A DNA stretch of 33,065 nt from Deltaproteobacteria bacterium (GTDB lineage: Bacteria; Desulfobacterota; Desulfobaccia; Desulfobaccales; 0-14-0-80-60-11). The notes beneath the pieces were generated by a model that saw nothing but the letters and a program-made list of their open reading frames with translations, made no database searches and was not told the origin of the DNA. Both the position numbers and the translations under genes were made by a program. This document shows, one piece after another, positions 29,746 through 33,065 of the stretch. Location: the NCBI GenBank assembly GCA_016208235.1, contig JACQYN010000111.1:1-33065 (forward strand), given 5' to 3'. Positions within the stretch are counted from its first letter, which is position 1. The number at the start of each line of letters is the position of its first letter.

Positions 29746-30550
29746 GAAGGCCTGGGGCCAGCACTTTCTCCTTTACCCCCACCAGGCCCAGCGTATAGTG
29801 GCCGCCCTGGATTTAAAGGGCCAGGAGACGGTGGTGGAAATCGGCCCCGGTTTAGGGGCCCTCACCGTTTTTCTGGCCCAGGAAGCCGGAAAAGTGGTGG
29901 CCCTGGAACGGGACCCGGCCCTGGCCCGGTACCTGGAGGAAGAGCTTTTCCCGGAGAATCCCCGGGTGCAGATTCTCTCTCAGGACGCCCTGACCTTTGA
30001 CTTCCGGGGATGCCGCGGGGAAGCGGGGCGGCCCCTGACCGTGGCCGGGAACCTTCCTTACCAGATCACTTCCCCTTTGTTATTCAAACTGATGGATGAA
30101 AAACAAGCTATCAACCAGGCCGTGCTGATGATGCAGCAGGAAGTAGGGGACCGTCTTTTATCTCCACCAGGCACGAAAGACTATGGCATCCTCTCCGTTC
30201 TGATCCAATATCACTTTTCCCTGGAGCGCTTGTTTTCCCTGGGCCCGGGCAATTTTTTTCCGCCCCCCCAGGTGGACTCGGTGGTGCTGCGTCTGACCCC
30301 CCGGGAGGCGTCGCCCCCGGCCCGGGACGAAGTCTTGTTCAGCCGGGTGGTAAAGGCTGCGTTCGCCCACCGCCGCAAGACCCTGAATAATACCCTGGTG
30401 AGCCGGGCTGCCGATTTTGGACTGGCTCCGGAAAAACTGCGCGCCATTTTGGTGGCTTTGGATATCGACCCGGGTCGACGGGGGGAAACGCTGGGCGTGG
30501 CGCAGTTTGTAGCGTTAAGTAATGCTATCGGGGGAGGACAGCTGGAGTAA
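29693..30550 (+). CDS. rsmA: 16S rRNA dimethyladenosine transferase RsmA (KsgA)
   Basis: Dimethylates two adjacent adenosines at the 3' end of 16S rRNA (helix 45) during small-subunit maturation. KAWGQHFLLYPHQAQRIVAA opens the protein, motif I is VVEIGPGLGALTVFLA, motif IV AGNLPYQITSPLLFKL, and the closing FFPPPQVDSVVLRL plus AAFAHRRKTLNNTL are typical. GTG 29693 (GAAAGG 6 nt upstream) gives about 285 residues, the usual length, and lies inside the DUF2062 gene; an ATG at 29624 would add 23 non-homologous residues. Last gene of the slyD-ligase-DUF2062-rsmA cluster. Confidence 0.93.
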   Translation: MSFPSPKITLRRLGLRPRKAWGQHFLLYPHQAQRIVAALDLKGQETVVEIGPGLGALTVFLAQEAGKVVALERDPALARYLEEELFPENPRVQILSQDALTFDFRGCRGEAGRPLTVAGNLPYQITSPLLFKLMDEKQAINQAVLMMQQEVGDRLLSPPGTKDYGILSVLIQYHFSLERLFSLGPGNFFPPPQVDSVVLRLTPREASPPARDEVLFSRVVKAAFAHRRKTLNNTLVSRAADFGLAPEKLRAILVALDIDPGRRGETLGVAQFVALSNAIGGGQLE

Positions 30551-30551
30551 C

Positions 30552-30650
30552 CAGTAATCAAGTAATCAGTTGAAAGTGTGGCTCATCGGCCTTTTCTTTT
30601 ACTGATCACTGACCACTGACCACTGATCACTACTTACTGCTCACTCCTCC
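30552..30650. repeat. Heptamer repeat block before the EamA gene
   Basis: AGTAATCA units at 30552-30570 and ACTGATC/ACTGACC heptamers at 30601-30645, the reverse complement of the TCAGTRR unit at 14526. Non-coding. Confidence 0.7.
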
Positions 30651-30681
30651 CCCAACAATCCACCTGCCAAAAGGATTAGTC

Positions 30682-31566
30682 TTGGGCATAGGAATATGGC
30701 TCTTCTTTGGCCTGGCTGCGGCCCTGGGGGACGCGGGCGCGGATGCGGTGACCAAACGGCATCTGACGCATCTGTCGCCTTATGTTATGGGGCTGGTCCG
30801 CTTCCTCTTTGCCCTGCCTTTCCTCTTTCTGGTGGCCCTGGGCCTCAGCCGGCCGGTAATAGATTCCACCTTCTGGTGGGTGGTGGCGGCCATGGTGCCC
30901 CTGGAGGTGACCGCCACCTTGTTGTACATGCAATCTCTAAGGGTCTGCCATCTGTCCCTGTGTATTCCTTTTCTGGCTTTTACGCCGGTATTCATGATTC
31001 TCACCGGCCGGTTGTTCTTGGGGGAAACCCTGAACCGCTGGGGTATTCTGGGGGTGCTGTGCATCGCCGGGGGAAGCTATATCCTGAGTCTGGGTTTGGG
31101 AGGGAGCGGGATCTGGGCGCCTTTCCGGGCTTTGGCTTGGGAACGGGGCCCCCGGTTGATGCTGGGGGTGGCCCTGATCTATTCCTGCACCGCGGCCCTG
31201 TTTAAAAAGGCGGTCCTGCACTCGGACCCGGCTTTTTTCGGGGTGTTTTACCCGATGCTGCTGAGCGGCGTCATGCTTGGCGGGTATCCCTTGATCCGGG
31301 GGCCGGGGGGCCTAGCCCTCAGGTCCATCTGGGGGTGGGGCCTGCTCCTGGGATTTTTCGTAACCCTCAGCATCTTAAGCGTGGCCCAGGGTCTGACCCT
31401 GGCTCCCGCGGCCTATATGATCTCGGTAAAACGACTCAGTCTTTTAATCAGCGTGATTCTGGGGGGTATGTGGCTGAAGGAACGGCCCTTTTTGCCCAGA
31501 TTGCTAGGAGTATCGTTGATGTGCGGAGGAGTTATTCTCATAGCGTTGAAGGGCGCACTCTTTTAA
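30682..31566 (+). CDS. EamA/DMT-superfamily transporter
   Basis: 294 residues with about ten hydrophobic helices and the two-repeat EamA architecture (halves at about 1-138 and 155-290). GLVRFLFALPFLFLVALGL and the helix-4 glycine/proline pattern in the first half recur as LILISVILGGMWLKERPF in the second. Substrate unknown (amino acids, sugars or nucleotide metabolites in relatives). TTG 30682 is the likely start, with AAAAGGATT 7-8 nt upstream and no in-frame ATG at this end. Confidence 0.82.
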   Translation: MGIGIWLFFGLAAALGDAGADAVTKRHLTHLSPYVMGLVRFLFALPFLFLVALGLSRPVIDSTFWWVVAAMVPLEVTATLLYMQSLRVCHLSLCIPFLAFTPVFMILTGRLFLGETLNRWGILGVLCIAGGSYILSLGLGGSGIWAPFRALAWERGPRLMLGVALIYSCTAALFKKAVLHSDPAFFGVFYPMLLSGVMLGGYPLIRGPGGLALRSIWGWGLLLGFFVTLSILSVAQGLTLAPAAYMISVKRLSLLISVILGGMWLKERPFLPRLLGVSLMCGGVILIALKGALF

Positions 31567-31598
31567 AATGTCAAGGACAGCTGCGGGATGGGGGGTGG

Positions 31599-31940
31599 CA
31601 TAAGCGTTAACTTAAACAATGTTTGTCATTCTGAATGGAGCGAAGCGGAGTGAAGAATCTCGTATTTGAAGTTAATAACTTTGTGGATTTACTCAAAATG
31701 TCGGTCCTCGAAAATTGTCTCCTTTAAAATTATTGAGGACTTGGTTATCGATATGCACCAATATTTCGTACACATTATGACGAATAAATCCGGAACACTT
31801 TTCTGTAATAGATTGTGATTCCGAGCGAAGCGAACTCAAAATACGAGATTCTTCACTCCGCTTCGCTCCGTTCAGAATGACAAAATAACAAACAATTCTA
31901 GAAAATGTATTTGTAAAAATTCATAAAGTTAGGGCTTATG
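31599..31940. mobile_element. 342-bp MITE-like element with long inverted arms
   Basis: Ends CATAAGCGTTAAC and GTTAGGGCTTATG (11 of 13 positions pair). Inner 46-bp arms, TTTGTCATTCTGAATGGAGC... at 31622-31667 and its complement at 31839-31884, differ at one base. A further ATTCCGAGCGAAGCGAACTC fragment is at 31819-31837. No gene inside; the interior is AT-rich. Flanking GGGGGGTGG / GGGGTATGG may be an imperfect target duplication. Same family as the 79-bp element at 13095. Confidence 0.8.
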
Positions 31941-32010
31941 GGGGTATGGGGGGCCAGGGACCTCAGGTCCCTGGCCCTTCCCCCACAAGACCATTAAAAG
32001 GTTTCACCCC

Positions 32011-32739
32011 ATGACTTACGAACCCCGCACCTATCGAACCCGCATGGCCCGGGAGGGCCTGGCGGGTTTCCGGGTGGTGGTGAAGGAGACGGATCTTTGG
32101 GTCCTGGCGGCCCGGGATTTCACCCCTGAGGTGCGCGAGGTGGTTTTCCAGGAAAGGCAGCAGTTGGAGAACTACATTGCCGGGCATCCCGGGTTCCTGG
32201 AGGCCCTGGCCCCCTGGCCGGAGGACCCCTTTGCCCCGCCGGTGGCGCGGGAGATGCTGGCCGCGGCCGCCAAAGTGGGGGTAGGTCCCATGGCCGCGGT
32301 GGCCGGAGCCCTGGCGGAGCGGGTGGGGCGGGCTCTGGCCCCTTTGAGCGCAGAGGTGATCGTGGAAAACGGCGGGGATATTTTTCTTCATATAAAGCAT
32401 CCGGCCACCATAGGTCTTTTTGCCGGCAAATCGCCCTTAAGCGGCCGGGTGGGTCTGAAAATCGACCCGGCCTGGGGGCCTTTGGGGGTGTGCACTTCTT
32501 CGGGCACAGTGGGCCATTCTTTAAGCTTCGGCAAGGCGGACGCGGCCTGCGTCATCGCGGCCAACGCCGCGTTGGCGGACGCCGCGGCCACGGCCCTGGG
32601 GAACCGGGTGCCGGACGCCGGGGCCATCAATGTTGCTTTGGAGTGGGCCGGGACCGTGCCGGAAATCCTGGGCGCGGTGGTGATCGTGGGGGAAAAACTG
32701 GGCGTCTGGGGAAGGGTGGAGCTGGCGCCGCTGTCCTAA
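32011..32739 (+). CDS. UPF0280 family protein
   Basis: 242 residues matching UPF0280 (ApbE-like fold, function unproven; relatives cluster with methanogenesis or sulfur-metabolism genes). Signature parts are YRTRMAREGLAGFRVVVKET near the start, LENYIAGHPGFLEALAPWP, AAKVGVGPMAAVAGALAERV, AEVIVENGGDIFLHI, CTSSGTVGHSLSFGKADAAC and the C-terminal VPEILGAVVIVGEKLGVWG. No ribosome binding site is obvious before the ATG; the 5' region abuts a repeat element. The stop lies inside the TAATACCAAG repeat arm. Confidence 0.88.
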   Translation: MTYEPRTYRTRMAREGLAGFRVVVKETDLWVLAARDFTPEVREVVFQERQQLENYIAGHPGFLEALAPWPEDPFAPPVAREMLAAAAKVGVGPMAAVAGALAERVGRALAPLSAEVIVENGGDIFLHIKHPATIGLFAGKSPLSGRVGLKIDPAWGPLGVCTSSGTVGHSLSFGKADAACVIAANAALADAAATALGNRVPDAGAINVALEWAGTVPEILGAVVIVGEKLGVWGRVELAPLS

Positions 32740-32910
32740 TACCAAGTTTCAATCAAAAGGTGGCACAGGCTTTCCAGCCTGTGCTGGCACAGGCAAAACC
32801 TTCATGAACCACATATGTCACACCCCCGAGAATGAAACATCCCCCCTACCCCCCTTTAGAAAAGGGGGGTTTAAAAAGTCCCCCTTTCTTAAAGGGGGAT
32901 TTAGGGTAAT
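32737..32910. repeat. Cluster of three intergenic repeats
   Basis: A lone TAATACCAAGTTTCAATCAAA arm (32737-32757), the hairpin GGCACAGGCTTTCCAGCCTG (from 32763), and two C/G hairpins CCCCCCTTTAGAAAAGGGGGG and CCCCCTTTCTTAAAGGGGG (about 32838-32900). No coding content. Confidence 0.75.
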
Positions 32911-32931
32911 ACTGTTCACTTAATAATCATA

Positions 32932-33065
32932 ATGGATGCTTTAATGTTTATGTGGGGCAATGGTTTTGATCCTCTGGAGCGCACGGGAAAGATGCTCACT
33001 TTGCGTTTGACCCCCCGCGGGTTGCGTCGGTTGCGGCTGGAGACGACCCGCTCCTGCAAAATTTC
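32932..33065 (+). CDS. Possible 5' end of a gene running off the window
   Basis: An open frame from ATG 32932 (MDALMFMWGNGFDPLERTGK...) continues through 44 codons to the window edge, becoming Arg/Leu-rich. No ribosome binding site is visible, and ATG 32944 is an equally plausible start. Family not recognised, and it may be non-coding. Confidence 0.35.
   Translation, partial: MDALMFMWGNGFDPLERTGKMLTLRLTPRGLRRLRLETTRSCKI

Overview
The window is a GC-rich bacterial chromosome segment of ordinary housekeeping genes, with intergenic gaps crowded with dispersed palindromic repeats. Organism (inference): a member of the Desulfobacterota (former Deltaproteobacteria). The grounds are a textbook sigma-54 promoter, PAS-type signalling genes, UPF0280, a SlyD-type FKBP, small Cys-rich proteins and the style of the intergenic repeats. 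No rRNA, tRNA, CRISPR array, prophage or transposase gene was seen. Two genes are interrupted (a NUDIX hydrolase by an apparent -1 frameshift, an OppF-type ATPase by an in-frame TAA), so sequencing error or recent decay must be kept in mind.

Layout. 1-1.9 kb: 5' part of an elongation factor G gene (minus strand). 2.0-4.3 kb: a repeat element, a NUDIX hydrolase, and a minus-strand operon of two tandem paralogous microproteins plus a YfcE-like phosphoesterase; a Cys-rich protein is divergent to it. 4.3-5.8 kb: a beta-CASP metallo-beta-lactamase. 5.8-9.1 kb: a complete p-aminobenzoate module (pabA, pabB, pabC), preceded by a strong promoter followed within about 60 nt by a terminator. 9.2-10.8 kb: a HIT protein and a sigma-54-driven operon of two unknown proteins. 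11-13 kb: a degenerate endonuclease III-like protein, a Zn-ribbon protein and an exported protein. 13.1-16.6 kb: threonine ammonia-lyase behind a short Ile/Leu/Val-rich ORF, a class I aminotransferase, a DciA/DUF721 protein and a stand-alone receiver protein. 16.5-19.6 kb: a GT39-like membrane glycosyltransferase, an LD-carboxypeptidase and a small triple-CxxCG protein. 19.7-25.4 kb (all minus): fabF, a PAS histidine kinase, OppD, a double-PAS protein and an interrupted OppF. 25.9-31.6 kb: a small unknown protein, a PmtA-like methyltransferase, then slyD, acyl-CoA ligase, DUF2062 and rsmA as a tight cluster, and an EamA transporter. 31.6-33 kb: a 342-bp MITE-like element, a UPF0280 protein, more repeats, and the first codons of a possible gene running off the edge.

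The observations most worth following are: the ORF MIRITIGEAAMILV overlapping the ilvA start; the promoter/terminator pair before pabA; the sigma-54 operon of unknown function; the tandem microprotein pair; and a MITE family, one copy of which sits inside another repeat between perfect 11-bp direct repeats. No wholly new multi-gene defence or metabolic system was recognised.
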